This document shows positions 12,005 to 24,674 of a stretch of DNA of 64,000 bases, piece after piece; position 1 is the stretch's first letter; every line of letters starts with the position of its first letter. The notes below the pieces were generated by a model. The model had not been told where the DNA came from. It worked only from the letters and a program-made list of their open reading frames with translations, and made no database searches. Source of the stretch: Parietaria judaica (taxonomy: Eukaryota > Streptophyta > Magnoliopsida > Rosales > Urticaceae). The stretch is from contig OX940860.1 of assembly GCA_954871525.1 (NCBI GenBank), forward strand, positions 24,646,001-24,710,000, read 5' to 3'. A program made the translations under genes and the position numbers.

Positions 12005-12904
12005 CAGTTCTGATTACTTAAACACGAGGAAATATCTCCCTCTCATAGATATACGTTTGTCAATTCTTCTTGGTTAATTAGGCCAAACTGTTATAAACCG
12101 TCAAGATTTTAGTCCTATATCAATATATTATTAATTCTTAATCTCTAACACTTAAAGGCTAAAGCTATCTTTCCAAAATCAGTCAACCGTGGACTTCTTA
12201 GCCTATCTTATATTATATAAATATATATATATATATATATATGTATCTTTTCCTTTTCTCTTCCTTTTCACGCTTTATATCTGTTGCACGTTCATAGATA
12301 AATAAATAAAAGAAGATACTATACGCTTAAAAAAATATTGGGAACAAAGATTTGGTACCAAACCAATCAGCCACACGAGAGCGATAAACAAATAATCAAT
12401 TTTAATAGAAGTGTTCGATTTTTTCAGATTTAATTGTAGACATACACATATGTTCCTCGTCATGCTAATAAGAAATGAAGTATTTATGCCGCAAAATCTA
12501 TGGTCTTGTAAGCATTGCATGTGAGCTATAACATTAATTCAACATAGTGACTATCATTGGAGTACGGATTCATGGTTCATAAATTTTGGGGACGGATAAT
12601 TTTTGGAAGGAAAAATTAAATTTATCTGAAGATACAATTTAATATATATATATATAGCGTAAATATTAACGTGATTTTTCATCTATGTCAATGGCGTAAG
12701 GTAAGGAGAATATGCATCTAATGGAGTACGTAAGGCATGCCCAAAGTAAAGAGCATGCAAGATTTTAATGCTTATGGGCCCATTAATAAGATACTTATAA
12801 CTTTGCAAAAGTTTACGCTATAATTTTTTGTAAATATTACAAGCACAAGCTCACATAAGAGACATTCCCTAGAGTCCCAATAAGAAGGCGGGGAAGAATA
12901 TTAG

Positions 12905-13400
12905 CGGGATACGAGCTCCAAAATAAGAGAAATTGTTCTCTCTTCTCTCTCATGTTTCCTATGGGGGTCCGCACGTTTTCTCCGCTGAGGCTTTTGTTTG
13001 GGAGCCGCCTCTTTTTCCTTTCTCTTGGGATCCAAGCACTCGTTATATACGGGGCAAGTTTTATATGGGGTGGGCGCGGATTTATATTGCTGGAATAGTC
13101 TCATGAACAATGCGGTGGACAGGAACACGATCATCCTCAACCAGCAAGTGTTTTGTGATGGAAAGTGATTAACGCCTGTGGAGTTATGTATCACTGCTAG
13201 TCAGGGGACTGTCTCATCGTGCGGCTTGGGTGGACCTGGCTCGAGAGCCAGTTGGACCACCGCGAGCTATCACAGGCAGGTAGACGAGGTCGGGAGGGAG
13301 GGCCGTATACGGGTGTCATATGCACAAGCCCGAACAGTAAAAATTCGTAAAATTTTCAAAGTTAGGGGAGGCGGCAAGTGTTCCTATTTACATAGGTTAT
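12905..13400. other. GC-rich island of unknown origin, possible organelle DNA insert
   Basis: About 500 bp of near-balanced base composition is embedded in strongly AT-rich DNA. The minus strand carries a 97-aa frame (12901-13194) that is basic in its second half (KPQRRKRADPHRKHEREE), and the plus strand an 81-aa frame. Neither is recognised. The plus-strand text GTGCGGCTTGGGTGGACC near 13219 starts with GTGCG, the usual 5' end of group II introns, and the composition resembles plant mitochondrial DNA, so a nuclear insertion of mitochondrial DNA is possible. This is an inference. A captured gene fragment is equally open. Confidence 0.35.
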
Positions 13401-13419
13401 GTCGGGCCGAATGTGTTAA

Positions 13420-14637
13420 GTAAAAGTATGATTTCATAAAATGTGAAACAAGAAGACCTAGCTAGCTAGTTTGATGTCATATTAATTACAAGGATAGCCA
13501 AGTCCTAATAAATGCGTTTACATTAATTATGTGGTCGAGTTCGGTGTATCGAGTAGCCGAATCCAGGTTATTATTGGTCACAACTCACATATAATAATAT
13601 AATGCCTTCACTCAGCTACCAGGAATATACATTAACAAATTAATGAAGTGGCATGTTATAAATTACACAATAAACGCTTAAATATAGATGAAATAGTTTA
13701 TAATCTATAGATACGGGCGTTGGGTTTGTGTTAATTTCACATTCTTATGCAAAATTCAAAGAAAATAAGTTTGTATTTCTGACCTATTGGGTTCCCTCAA
13801 GAGAAGAAGAAACAAAATGTAAATGAAACAGTAGTTTCACACCTTAGTGATAGTACTTGAGAAAACAGTAACGCTATATAATAATAATATATCTGAGTCA
13901 TGTGAGTGGGGTAGGCGTGTCATCCCAATAGTGTATATATTTGAAATATTTTTTTTATTATCATAACGCAAAATCAACATATCTAATATGTAACTATATA
14001 GCTCTGAAGTCTAAACTATTTTCAAATATATATAGCTGGAGATTTGTCGTTATTATATTTATTTGAACATTTTGTTTGGAAATTTGTGGCTTTTGTTGCT
14101 GACTATGAGCGAGTGCTTATCATTGGTTTTAAAAGAGTTCCAAGTATGAATTACGAAGGGGCTCGATGATGTGAAAAGGACTGAATAAGTAAAACTAGGA
14201 ACTGTGTTACTGAAAAGATTTAAGCGTGGAAAACTGTTAAAAAAATAAAATAAAAATTAGGACTTGCAAGCTGCAAAGCCCTAATTTGATTATTGTAGAC
14301 CGCAGGGTTCTCTTGCAAACCATTTGTACTAAGATGTGATCGGATATAGGTACTTATATTAGACATGTTTAAGATTTAGTTCATGTTTTAATTTGATTGT
14401 TTAGGCTATAATTTGTAAAATTAAGATCGTGTCTTTATGTTACTATAGTTTTACTCCGTAAGGAGTTTATTGATAAATAAAAGGATCTTGCATGATGCAT
14501 CGTTATTAACAGCGTTGAAGTCTATTAATAATCAATGATCTGATTTTGATTAAGAATTTATTATTGATAACACTATCTTGTTCATTATTAGTTATAGATT
14601 AATCATAGTGAGTGCCCGCCAAAATAAGAACGTTATA
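13420..14637. other. Intergenic AT-rich DNA, nothing recognised
   Basis: Low-complexity AT-rich sequence with no coding exon, RNA gene or clear inverted repeat that I can support. Confidence 0.55.
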
Positions 14638-15307
14638 CAGTAAAACCTCTATAAATTAATAATGTTAGGACCGGCAAAAAATATTATCTTATCGGATTAT
14701 TAATTAATATATAAATTAATAATTAATTAATTAATATATAAATTAATAATTTATTAATTTACACGTTAATGAAGAAAAAAAATATTAATCAGCTATAATT
14801 ATATAAACATCTCTACTAACAAAAAATTATTTCAATTTATTATATCGAGAATATTAAAGTATCAATATTTAGAATATCAGGAGAGACTATTATGGTTGTA
14901 AAAGATTTTATTAGACTACTAATGTCAGAAATATTAAAGAGCCTAATAATATTAAAGATAAAATTCAAGAAAACATCAATTTGAAGAAGGAACAAATTAC
15001 TATAGAATCATATTTTAAGAAGACTACATCATTAGTGATGTAATGTTATCTTTTTATTTAATGTGATTTCATAGTTATTTATGTTATATTTTATTTATAG
15101 TAATTTTATAATTATTTATGTAATTTTTTATATTGAATTATTAATTTATATATCACTTGGGACCTATATACTGTCTAAAAAAATTATTATCTTATAAATT
15201 TAGCAAATTATTAATTTAGCTAGTTAGGCCCGAGTCGGGACCGGACAAAAATATTATTTAATCGCGACTATTAATTTATCGAGTATTAATTTGTAGAGGT
15301 TCTACTG
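14638..15307 (+). mobile_element. Emigrant/pogo-like DNA element, copy 1
   Basis: The left end CAGTAAAACCTCTATAAATT and the right end, complement of CAGTAGAACCTCTACAAATT, are imperfect terminal inverted repeats bordered by TA on each side. As I recall, this end sequence and the TA target match the Emigrant MITE family, mobilised by pogo-like (Tc1/mariner superfamily) transposases. The plus strand near 14940-15040 reads as a short Lys/Glu-rich peptide ending in ITIESYFKKTTSLVM and a stop, resembling the C-terminal tail of pogo-like transposases. That suggests an internal deletion derivative. A second, inverted copy lies at 40203-40808. Confidence 0.75.
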
Positions 15308-15498
15308 TACATACTTTTATAGGGGCGGACCTAAACCAGAACTTAAGAGCTAGCGTTGTAGTCCTTACTAAGTTTTGAATTTATTCAAGATTTTTCGTTA
15401 TTATTTTTAATATATTTTCTACCCTGTATTTGACTTTCCATTATTATTAACTCTTAGTCCTTAGAATTTTGCATTAATAATATGACTATATATAATTA

Positions 15499-15967
15499 GG
15501 GTTAATGACGGCAAAAATACCCAAAGTTTGGTCAAAAAACCTCTCGTGTACCCAAAGTTTAAAAGTGGTGGCAAAAATACCCAAAGTCATATTTGGGGAG
15601 TTGACCACTCCATTCTCGTAACGCCGTTAACTTACCCGTTAACTCTGGCCACGTGGACAAACGTGGGTTGCTGACATAATAATTTTTGCCACGTGAACGA
15701 GCCCACATCAGCCTCGTTTACGACAAAACAAGGAATTAAACCCCTAATTAATACTATTTAACACAACTAATTGAACCCCTAATGCTTACACTTTACAAAA
15801 CAGATTTGTCCACGTGACCAGAATTAACAGGTAAGTTAACGGCGTTACGAGAATGGAGTGGTCAACTCCCCAAATGTGACTTTGGGTATTTTTGCCACCA
15901 CTTTTAAACTTTGGGTACACGAGGGGTTCTTTGACCAAACTTTAGGTATTTTTGCCGTCATTAACCC
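15499..15967. mobile_element. Mutator-like foldback element with long inverted repeats
   Basis: The two arms, about 15499-15661 and 15804-15967, are roughly 163 bp each, inverted and nearly identical. Both begin GGGTTAATGACGGCAAAAAT and share the motif TACCCAAAGTTT. The element is flanked by a perfect 10-bp direct repeat TATATAATTA (15489-15498 and 15968-15977), in the 8-11 bp range of Mutator insertions. The central 140 bp has no coding capacity. It is a non-autonomous element, and the high arm identity suggests it is fairly young. Confidence 0.88.
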
Positions 15968-15977
15968 TATATAATTA

Positions 15978-17713
15978 TACTGATATATATATTATATGCT
16001 TATAAGTCTCTCTCTCAAACAGTTGTTGACAACTTGACATAACATAAACTCTTGGAGAAAAAAACACCTTACTGGTGGGCTTTGGAATTGGATGTTTATT
16101 TGCTCTCTCTCTCTCTCTGGTAATTAACATGTATGTTTAATTAGGGTTATAATGGCAGATATGAGTTTCCTTTCTCTCTCTCTCGGTTAGGAGTCCCACC
16201 CAGCTGCGTATGAATTATACTTGACATGACAGTCAGAGTCAGACATTAAATGGTGATCTTTTGCGACTAAAGTGAGACCTATCTATCTATCTATCTTTCG
16301 GACAAGACCCACTCCTTCCTTTCATTCATTTTAGAGAGAGAAACTAACTTATAATGAGAGAGAGAGAAAGAAGCTTCACGTCCATCCAAAAACCCAACTG
16401 CATGGTTTGACGTTTCAGATTCTGTGCTCTCATCATCAGCCATGCATTCTCCTCTCTCTCCGTCTTTGTCTTTGTGTTTTCTTCTGCTTACGAATAATAT
16501 TCTTTCTTAACATATCATTATATAATAACTAGAAATTAGGGTTACGTGAACAACAAATGTATATACGTCGTACACTACTAGTTTTAGGCTTTTAGCTTTA
16601 TATTACATATATATATAATATAATTATATAAATACTTACTGGTGAACTAAGAATTAAGAGTGAATAATCGTGTACTATAGCTTTTACATAAATACAGTAT
16701 ATATATATATATATATATACCAGCCAAAAATAGAAGATTATAATAATTAATAGACCTTTGTGTCATATAATTACAAGTTAAATAGTGTATATACTTAATA
16801 ATAAACGTACTACCTTTATATTATAAATATTTATATATAATTATATATCAATATTATATTATATATGGCTAATATTTAATTTTATATACTTATGTAATAC
16901 AAAGAATACTATTTTATAAAAATTAACATATATATTACTATATGAAAATGAAGCGATAAATTGATAAATAGCGCCAAAATGATTAACATATATATATGAC
17001 TATTATTTTAATAATTTTTTATACATAATATCTGTTGCTTAAAAAAATATCGTGTATTAATATATATTGTAGAACAATTATCTTATCAGCAATATTAATA
17101 TTATATATATATATATATATATGAGAGAATGTTTGTTGATTTTTTTGTAGAATAAGGTTGAGTTTTTTTGTGAATTCCAAGGCAATACATTTACAGCATT
17201 GTGACCAGGATCTGTATACGCAATGCATGCTTCTTTATTACAGAATTATCTGAGGAACCACTAACATGTCGCACTTTTTTTCTTTATAAAAATGCATTCT
17301 ATTTTCACCTATATTAAATTACTGAATAATAATAATAATAATTAGTGCCAGAGAGGGATTATGCTACTTTTCATGCATGGTCTCTTACATCATTGTTACC
17401 TCTTTATATATATATATATATATGATTGTATCAAGACTAAAGACATTTCTATACTGTATTTTCTCTCTCTTTTTTCCCTTCTGATCTCTCTCTGCTATTG
17501 TCTAACACATATATTAATGTATGTATATATAAAGCTTGTCCAAATGAGAGAAGATTGTATAAACCCACGGCTTAAAGGGTGGGATCCCCAAATCAACGAA
17601 ATCATGGAATGACATATCAATTCAATTATCAGCCATACAAAGAAGCAGAGCTCGTCAGATCCCAAAAGAAAAAGCTTCTATCAAATCATATTATATATAT
17701 ATATATATATGTG
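15978..17713. other. Intergenic DNA rich in CT and TA microsatellites
   Basis: 15990-16500 has several CT/GA-rich runs and looks like a plant leader or promoter stretch, but no coding frame follows. 16500-17700 is very AT-rich with (TA)n tracts at 16698-16719, 17104-17122 and 17406-17424. I looked for familiar microRNA sequences and saw none. Confidence 0.5.
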
Positions 17714-18566
17714 CAGTGGCGGATCCAGGAATTCAGTATAGGGGGGCCCAAAAAAAAAATTCAATGACGTAAACAAAAATTATGGTTTTTTTTCGATACT
17801 ATATTTTGCATCCGTTTTTTTTTTCTTTTCTATGACAAAATTTTTGAATATGTTACATTTTGTGTCTGTTGTTATAATAACTTTTTAGTGTTATATATAT
17901 ATATATTGTTTGTCATTTTATTTACTTTAATATCATTCAAGGTTTAAAAATACGAAAATTGAAAATCGTCCGAAAAACTTATTTTACAAATTGATTGAGG
18001 AATTATAATTTTTTTAATTTAAAATTACTTATAACTATAGGCATTATATGAGATACTTTATAATAATGAATAAACAAAAAATCACTAAAGTATTAATGAT
18101 CTTTAATGCCTTAAATTACACATTTACATGAATATTAATATACTAAAGAAGTTTTATTGACTCTGGTTTAATAACTCTAAAATACAAGGGTATTATTGTA
18201 AATTAAAATAAATATTAATAAAGTGTCACGTGTAGATTAGTTCCAATTTTCAAGACTTTAACTATGTCAGTATAAGGGTAAATTTGTAATAACTTCATGT
18301 ATTAAGGGTAAAATTGTAATGTACATTTTATATCTTATCCTTCTCCTTCATGAGAACGAAACCAGAGTAACAAACTTCTATAGCTCGGCGTTAATGGCAA
18401 AAGAGTTTTGGCTAATGGAAAACGCAAAAAGAAAGCAGGGGGCCGTAAGGTTGAGTTTAGAATATAATAGGATCGTCGGAGCTATCGGAAGGTCGAACTC
18501 GGCTTACATCGGAAAAATTTGGGGGGGGCCACGGCCACTCTTACCTTGGTCGTAGATCCGCCTCTA
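17714..18566. mobile_element. TIR transposon remnant (CAGTGGCGGATCC ends)
   Basis: The left end CAGTGGCGGATCCAGGAATT and the right end, complement of TAGAGGCGGATCTACG, are inverted. Next to each end is a G-run with GGCC (GGGGGGCCC at the left, GGGGGGGGCC at the right), typical of this common plant element type. Flanks TATATGTG and TGTGTGTG overlap only partly, so the target duplication is uncertain. The 78-aa plus-strand frame at 18319-18555 has no recognised domain and is unlikely to be a gene. A similar head, GTGGCGTAGCCAGACTTTCA, appears alone near 26819. Confidence 0.5.
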
Positions 18567-18866
18567 TGTGTGTGTTATATGCTCAATAATTATCAATGCA
18601 ATAGTGCAACAAATTATGTTTGAGAGAATTACATAAAAGCCACTTGTGTATAACGCAAAACAATGTTACAGGAAACAATTTATATATAAGCACGCGTACA
18701 AAAGGAAAAAGGGTTTTAACCTCATAAAATTTCCATAAGTGAATACATATATAGGAAAACTACTATATATATATATATATATAAACTACCACATATACAT
18801 TATGTAATAGCCGATTATTATATATTGTATACCAAATCATATATAGATAGATAGATATACCATTGA

Positions 18867-19403
18867 TCAGTAGAATCCATTGGTCTTTTGTTGATGCTGA
18901 TCAGCTCCAATATTAGGATGATCCAACTTTGCTTGCTTATTCTTATTACCACCATCAAGCTTTAGCCCAAAGTGGATGTGGGGAAAATGTGCCCACTGAA
19001 AAATTAATATACAAAATACTTCATTTATAGGAGAGGAAACACATAAGCTACGCATGGACGTTAATGAAAAACGAAATTATTAATAGGTTATATAGACTAT
19101 TTCGATTTATACACAGTCGCACACACATATACGGTTGGCTAAGCCTGAGACTTTATGGAGGCCCCGGAAGAAGTAATTTTTTAGGACTGTTGGCGAAATG
19201 ACATCTTTATTCAAAAGTAGTAAATATGAACGGAAGTAGTCAAGTTTATAGATCGTAGAAACATGAACGTGTAACGGTTTTAGATGTAAAACTGTAAATA
19301 AATTTTAGTAAGATTTTTGTGCTTTTCAGATATATATACACATATTACATAGTAGTTTTAGACCCCTTTTAAATATTTTTACTAGGCCGACTCTCATTGA
19401 CCA

Positions 19404-19434
<31 letters not shown>

Positions 19435-20514
19435 ATAATTGCGTTTCTTTCTATGTGCATGCATTATAATGATGTCCATATATAACCTAGAATTCAGACC
19501 CATATAAAAGAGCTTATAATTTATAAGTACACATTATAATGATGTCCATATATAACCTAGAATTTAGACCCATATAAAAGGGCTTATTATAATATGTACA
19601 CATTAACTCTTCGTGTTATATTAACTAGTTTTCTACCTATACACACTGTTCAGTACTGAAGATATTTCCACCTCTAAATAGTCATGATAATTACTTGATG
19701 GATTACATTATGATCTAAAATGGTTCATAAATGACATAAATAGGGTATATATCATAGCTTTCCAATTATTTATCATTATTAGTTTTACTTGATCAATCAA
19801 TTTTTTATTTTATTTTTATATAACATGAACAACGATCTCTTGATAGAATTGAATATAATCAGTTATAGATTTAATTATTTTTTCAGAGAGAAATACTCAG
19901 TAAAATAAATGTGCTTAATTAACAAATATATATAAATAACTTACGTTTTTGGCAGCTGTGCTAAAGGCTTCTCTGTGACTAATGTCAGGATTACTTGCTT
20001 TAATCCTTTGGATTTCCTCCCTATATATAACCATATAAGAGTTATAAGGATTTACATAATAAATTCATATTAGAAAAATTAGAAAACACTGATTCCGCAT
20101 GAGATATGCATATATATTATTAATCTTACTAAAAATTAGACACAATAATATATATATATATATATCTACACACACAGTACCCATGCGAAAATTAATAAAC
20201 TTTAAAGGGTCACGAGGCACGTGGTACTTAGTATTTCCAACAAAAATAAAAATAAAATGGGACAAGAGGTTAATTTAAACTTGACATATATATATATATA
20301 TATTAATAAATTATTTATATATTTGCATGCAAAGGAGAGGTTTATATAATACTGAAAATTGTTTTCATTGATTATTTGGATGAACAAACTTACTTGATAA
20401 ATCTGTTATATGCGGATGGTACTCGTTGTCTCTTCTCTGGGGCTGAAGAAACATATTAGAAAAACAAATAAGAAATAAAGAGCTGGGATAACTCATTATT
20501 CATAAGACATCTTG

Positions 20515-20558
<44 letters not shown>

Positions 20559-23500
20559 AGTGTGCTTATAGATGAATAGCGGGTATAAAGGTTAGCTAAA
20601 AACCAGTTAAAAAACAACTTGAGAAACTACTAGGCTTTTATGATATTTATTTATTTATTTCTGTACTGTATATATATACATGCACAACTCATCAATAATA
20701 GACTCTTCGTAGGGCACAGCTATGGTAACTTAATATAATTACTGTACCATATAAATAAATAAAAATATATATTTAAAGACAAATTTTTAACGTAGTGTCA
20801 ACATCTCTAACGGGCCATGATCTGACGTGAGAGAAAAATGAGAGGCCTCGTTGGTTTACATACGATTTTATTAGAAGAAAAAAACTGATTTATTTGTCTG
20901 TCTCTCTTCACTTTCAAAAAGGAGCTACTTTTATCCATTCAATAATGACATCTCATGAAGTATATAACTATATACATACATTTATAATAATATAAAATAA
21001 AAAATTCATCTTTGATTTGGCTAGTATTTCTACCTAGGGACAATACTATAAAGTTTTGGACTCGTGCATATCAGAAAGAACATTGAAATTATACTGTAAT
21101 ATATATGCTTTGTTGTTAAGGATTCGTAATATAATGTATGTGATCCTCATTCCACACCAAAAGATAACAAAATTCGAGTTCAATTTTGATGGTTATTTCA
21201 GGTTCCTGTCGCATAAATTTTGTAGACTAAAGATTTTTATTGATTGGTGTGACTAGTTGACCGTTTATCATAAGTCAACATATGAACTATACATGTTTTG
21301 ATAATGATCCAATCCATACATGTTCTCTTAATAGTTGTCAAACATGATGAAATCAGAGAGCCTATACCAACTAGCTAGGGTATACCGACCTATGTCGTTG
21401 CTATAAGCCTTTAGCAACGAATTTTAGCCTATAATCGTTGTTGCTTTAGGCTCATTTTCTCGTAGTATTATAGTGAAGAAAAAATTGTGTATACATAAAT
21501 TAAATGCGCATTTTTTAATTTCACGCCCTACTATGTCAACTAATGGACATTATTAGTTATATGAACACATTTGCTTTAGAGTATTGATATATATATATAT
21601 ATATATATATATGGTATAAAGATACTACATATATATATAGGCAAAGATATAGAGACGGTAGAAAGGTAAGTATACGCACGGCGAATGGCAGGCGACCTAG
21701 CCGGATGATCGCGCTGAGGAGCTAAGGACTCGAATGAAGTAATTTTGGGGCACTTGGAAGATGATGATCCGTTTTCCTTATTTTTATTTCCTGAATCTTG
21801 ATGATCTGAGCTTGGAATCTGCTTCTGATACTTTTTCCACAAGTAAAATCCAATCACATATAGAATAAACATATATATATATATTTGAGGAATCAGGATA
21901 GAAATTTTGAAGTAAGTAATGTGGGAGAGGATGAATATATATATATATAAATATAAATAATAAAATTTAAAGTTAATTATGAGCATATACTAAGCTTATA
22001 AGTTATTATTAGTTCACGACTTTGTTTATTGTTTAAACTATTAATTAAATCATTGTCAAGAATTGCCATTAGGAGAGGATAACGACCAAAAGTTCTTATA
22101 GCATGCTCTTGGCTTTTATTAAGTCATATTCCCACTTCTTAGACCTTACATATTTATTATATATATATATATAGTAAATATATCAGCAAAGAACTCAAGA
22201 ATAATATGTGAGTTAATGAGGACTCATCAGCTTAAACCAAGGTTTTAAGTTGGCGTTAGCTGAGATATACCAATGGTCTAATTTACCGAAAAAATTTTAT
22301 GGACATAGCGGTCGCCGATGGGTATGATATGGATACTTATATTTATAATATATATTACAATTCTATATCCATTCTATAAAATAATATTCATATATTATAA
22401 AATGTATTTTATTGATATATCATTAATGTACAGCACAATATATATGCATGGTATATATAAACCATTTGTGAATGTATCATCGATCTTCACATTTTTTGCT
22501 CGGTTTTCAACAAACCCTCGATAACTCATAGTGTGAGTTTTCTTTACTAACATACTCACCGGTTTTCCGATAAACCCCCAAAAACTTACTCCTTGGCTTA
22601 AACATAGAGATGAGTTTTACTTTTACAGAGTAATTGTTTGTAGAAGAACCCGAGAGAATGTCCGAAAAAAGGAATATAATTACCTGGGGTTCTTGAGGAG
22701 GAGCTGCTTGGAAGGAAGCACCCATATTGACGGAGAGAAGGTTTCCGCAATGCCCACATCTCACTGTCACTATTGTGAATAAGCTGCTGCATGGAACGCT
22801 CACCTGCCACACACACACATATATATATAGTTATACATCGATACATGTTCATCGGGAACAGCATAAAGAATTACATTCATGTCACACTCAGATGTGAAGT
22901 AGTAAGGTATTTTCTCGAACAACTAAAACAAATTCTGTATAAGAGATAGAATTTTCCTTGCCCGGAAAAGTTTAGACATTGCTATGTATGTCCCCAAATT
23001 CAGAGAAACCCTAATTGGTCCTATAGTATATCATATGAAAAGCTAAAAGCAAAACTTAGAATTTCTCTAATATATATAATATATATATATAGTAGCATGA
23101 AAGAGGGACATTAGTGCTCGCAGAACTCACATGGGCATTAACTATCAGACCTAATGTAATTACTCTCTCTCTCTGAAGTGTGATTACATAATTTGGAATT
23201 TAAATTCTTAAGTATTTTCTGGCATTTGTGACTGACACTGAGAAAAGGGAAGAGAGATATGTTATGATAAAAGATAGCAGCTGAGAGAGATGAGAGAGAG
23301 AGGAAAGCGACGTGACTGGAACGGAAACCATTAAAGGCCATTGCAGTATCAACCACTAGCTATATATGAATCAAAGATAATAAAAAAAAGAAATACAAAT
23401 TCATCATGAAGAAGAAGACTAATTCACCACTGTGTACTGTACCACTCTTTGCTTTCTCGCAGTGCTTCAAACAACATGACAAAGTAACCCAAGTGCCAAG

Positions 23501-23774
23501 ATCGAATATTTTTCTGTATTTTCTTTTAGAATAAGGTCCGGTATATAGATACATTCATATATTAGTTGGAATCAAATAAAAAAGTTTTTTTTTTTTCCAA
23601 ATAAGATCAGCTGGCATCTTATGACGAAAGTCCTGACCGTGATTTTCTTTGCTATTATTCTATCTCTCTTGTTATAAGAGAAGGGAAACACCACTTTTTT
23701 GTACTGGAATGGTGTACAAACCTGTTCTATGCAAGAGACTTCTTCCTATTTAATGCCCAATATTGGCATCATGC

Positions 23775-23816
<42 letters not shown>

Positions 23817-23868
23817 CCTATGGTATATAGTATGCATATGATATACATTTTTTTTTAAGGAATATGAT

Positions 23869-23925
<57 letters not shown>

Positions 23926-24674
23926 GCAATATTGAATACAAAGGGTTTCCAAATCTGGAAGAGTACAGTTCAACTTTGATTGAGCCCTAATTATATATGC
24001 ATGATGATGACCTAATTCAAGCTAGCTCTAGGTATAAATTGCCTTGAAATGTAGCACCATATATATCATGGTCAATCGATCTCCTTCGTCACTCTAGTTA
24101 TGGGGGTTTGATTTTTCTCTTTCTGATGATTTGCTAGAATTTCACTGACAAAGATTCGGAGAAATTGATCTGACTTGAATATATATTCATAAATATTTAC
24201 ACATATGAAAAGAAGAAAAAACCACACACAATTGATCAGAGAATTCTCTTTACACATATGATCACCATCAGCACAGAGAAAAATTAAAAAAAAAAAAAAA
24301 AACAAAATCCGGGTCAATTTAAGTCAAATAAATAAACAACTCCACAACAGGATAGATCATTTGAAATTCCATCTTCCAAAAAAAAATTAAATAAATAAAA
24401 ATTTTTTTATAAAAAAAGCAGGACCAAACTGTCAGTCATGACCATTAAACCCAAGTACTTGTCAAACAATTCGGAAGCTGAAGATGGTACCATACAGAAA
24501 AAAACTTGAGAAGCGTACAACAAAATTGATAAAAATATGAAAAGAAATGGTGAGAAAAGGAGCGATTGGAAGAGTTGAGGGGTGAATTGGGACATATACC
24601 GCTAAGATGGTGTTGCAGAAATTGCAGTGAACGTAACACACACGTTCGGTGGCCAAATTCATGTCCAGTGACAT
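18867..24674 (-). CDS. YAB2: YABBY transcription factor, YABBY2 type
   Basis: Six exons (minus): 24600-24674, 22684-22803, 21680-21824, 20394-20442, 19945-20020 and 18867-18995, giving 197 aa. The N-terminal C2C2 zinc finger (about residues 13-50) is visible: [13 protein letters not shown], then [19 protein letters not shown] Ser/Lys-rich linker follows. The HMG-like YABBY domain (about 113-165) includes [36 protein letters not shown] and [16 protein letters not shown]. The [11 protein letters not shown] start and the KTNGFY ending fit YABBY2 rather than FIL/YAB3, YAB5, CRC or INO. YABBY proteins bind DNA in the nucleus and specify the abaxial and laminar identity of lateral organs. The 7-exon layout of some relatives is not seen here; six are needed for a closed frame. 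Introns are long and carry microsatellites and transposon pieces. The SSL3 neighbour supports the orthology. Confidence 0.95.
19462..19600. repeat. Tandem duplication, 70-bp unit, in YABBY2 intron
   Basis: CATTATAATGATGTCCATAT begins near-identical units at 19462-19531 and 19532-19600; they share AACCTAGAATT and GACCCATATAAAAG. The duplication sits in the last intron of YABBY2. Confidence 0.8.
20516..20551. repeat. (TA)18 microsatellite in YABBY2 intron
   Basis: Uninterrupted TA run of 36 bp, between exons 3 and 4. Confidence 0.92.
21365..21468 (-). mobile_element. CACTA (En/Spm)-like terminal fragment
   Basis: The minus strand reads ACTACGAGAAAATGAGCC, close to the CACTACAAGAAAA terminus of CACTA transposons. 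It is followed by repeated CAACGA motifs (AACAACGATT, TTCGTTGCTAAAGG, TAGCAACGAC), typical of CACTA subterminal regions. No opposite end was identified, so it is probably a fragment. It lies in the YABBY2 intron between exons 3 and 4. Confidence 0.45.
23779..23814. repeat. (GA)18 microsatellite in YABBY2 intron 1
   Basis: Uninterrupted GA run of 36 bp. GAGA runs are known binding sites for plant BASIC PENTACYSTEINE proteins, but a role here is only a possibility. Confidence 0.92.
23869..23922. repeat. Compound (CA)n(TA)n microsatellite
   Basis: An AC run passes directly into a TA run of about 42 bp, 55 bases from the (GA)18 tract in the first YABBY2 intron. Confidence 0.92.

Larger units (their letters stand above)
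10828..12900. other. SSL3 upstream region and intergenic DNA
   Basis: 10828-10970 is the immediate upstream region of SSL3, with CA/TA-rich runs. The rest is AT-rich intergenic DNA. It contains a tandem duplication (11513-11571), a putative foldback element (11819-12004) and a (TA)n tract near 12220-12242. No further gene is supported. Confidence 0.55.
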
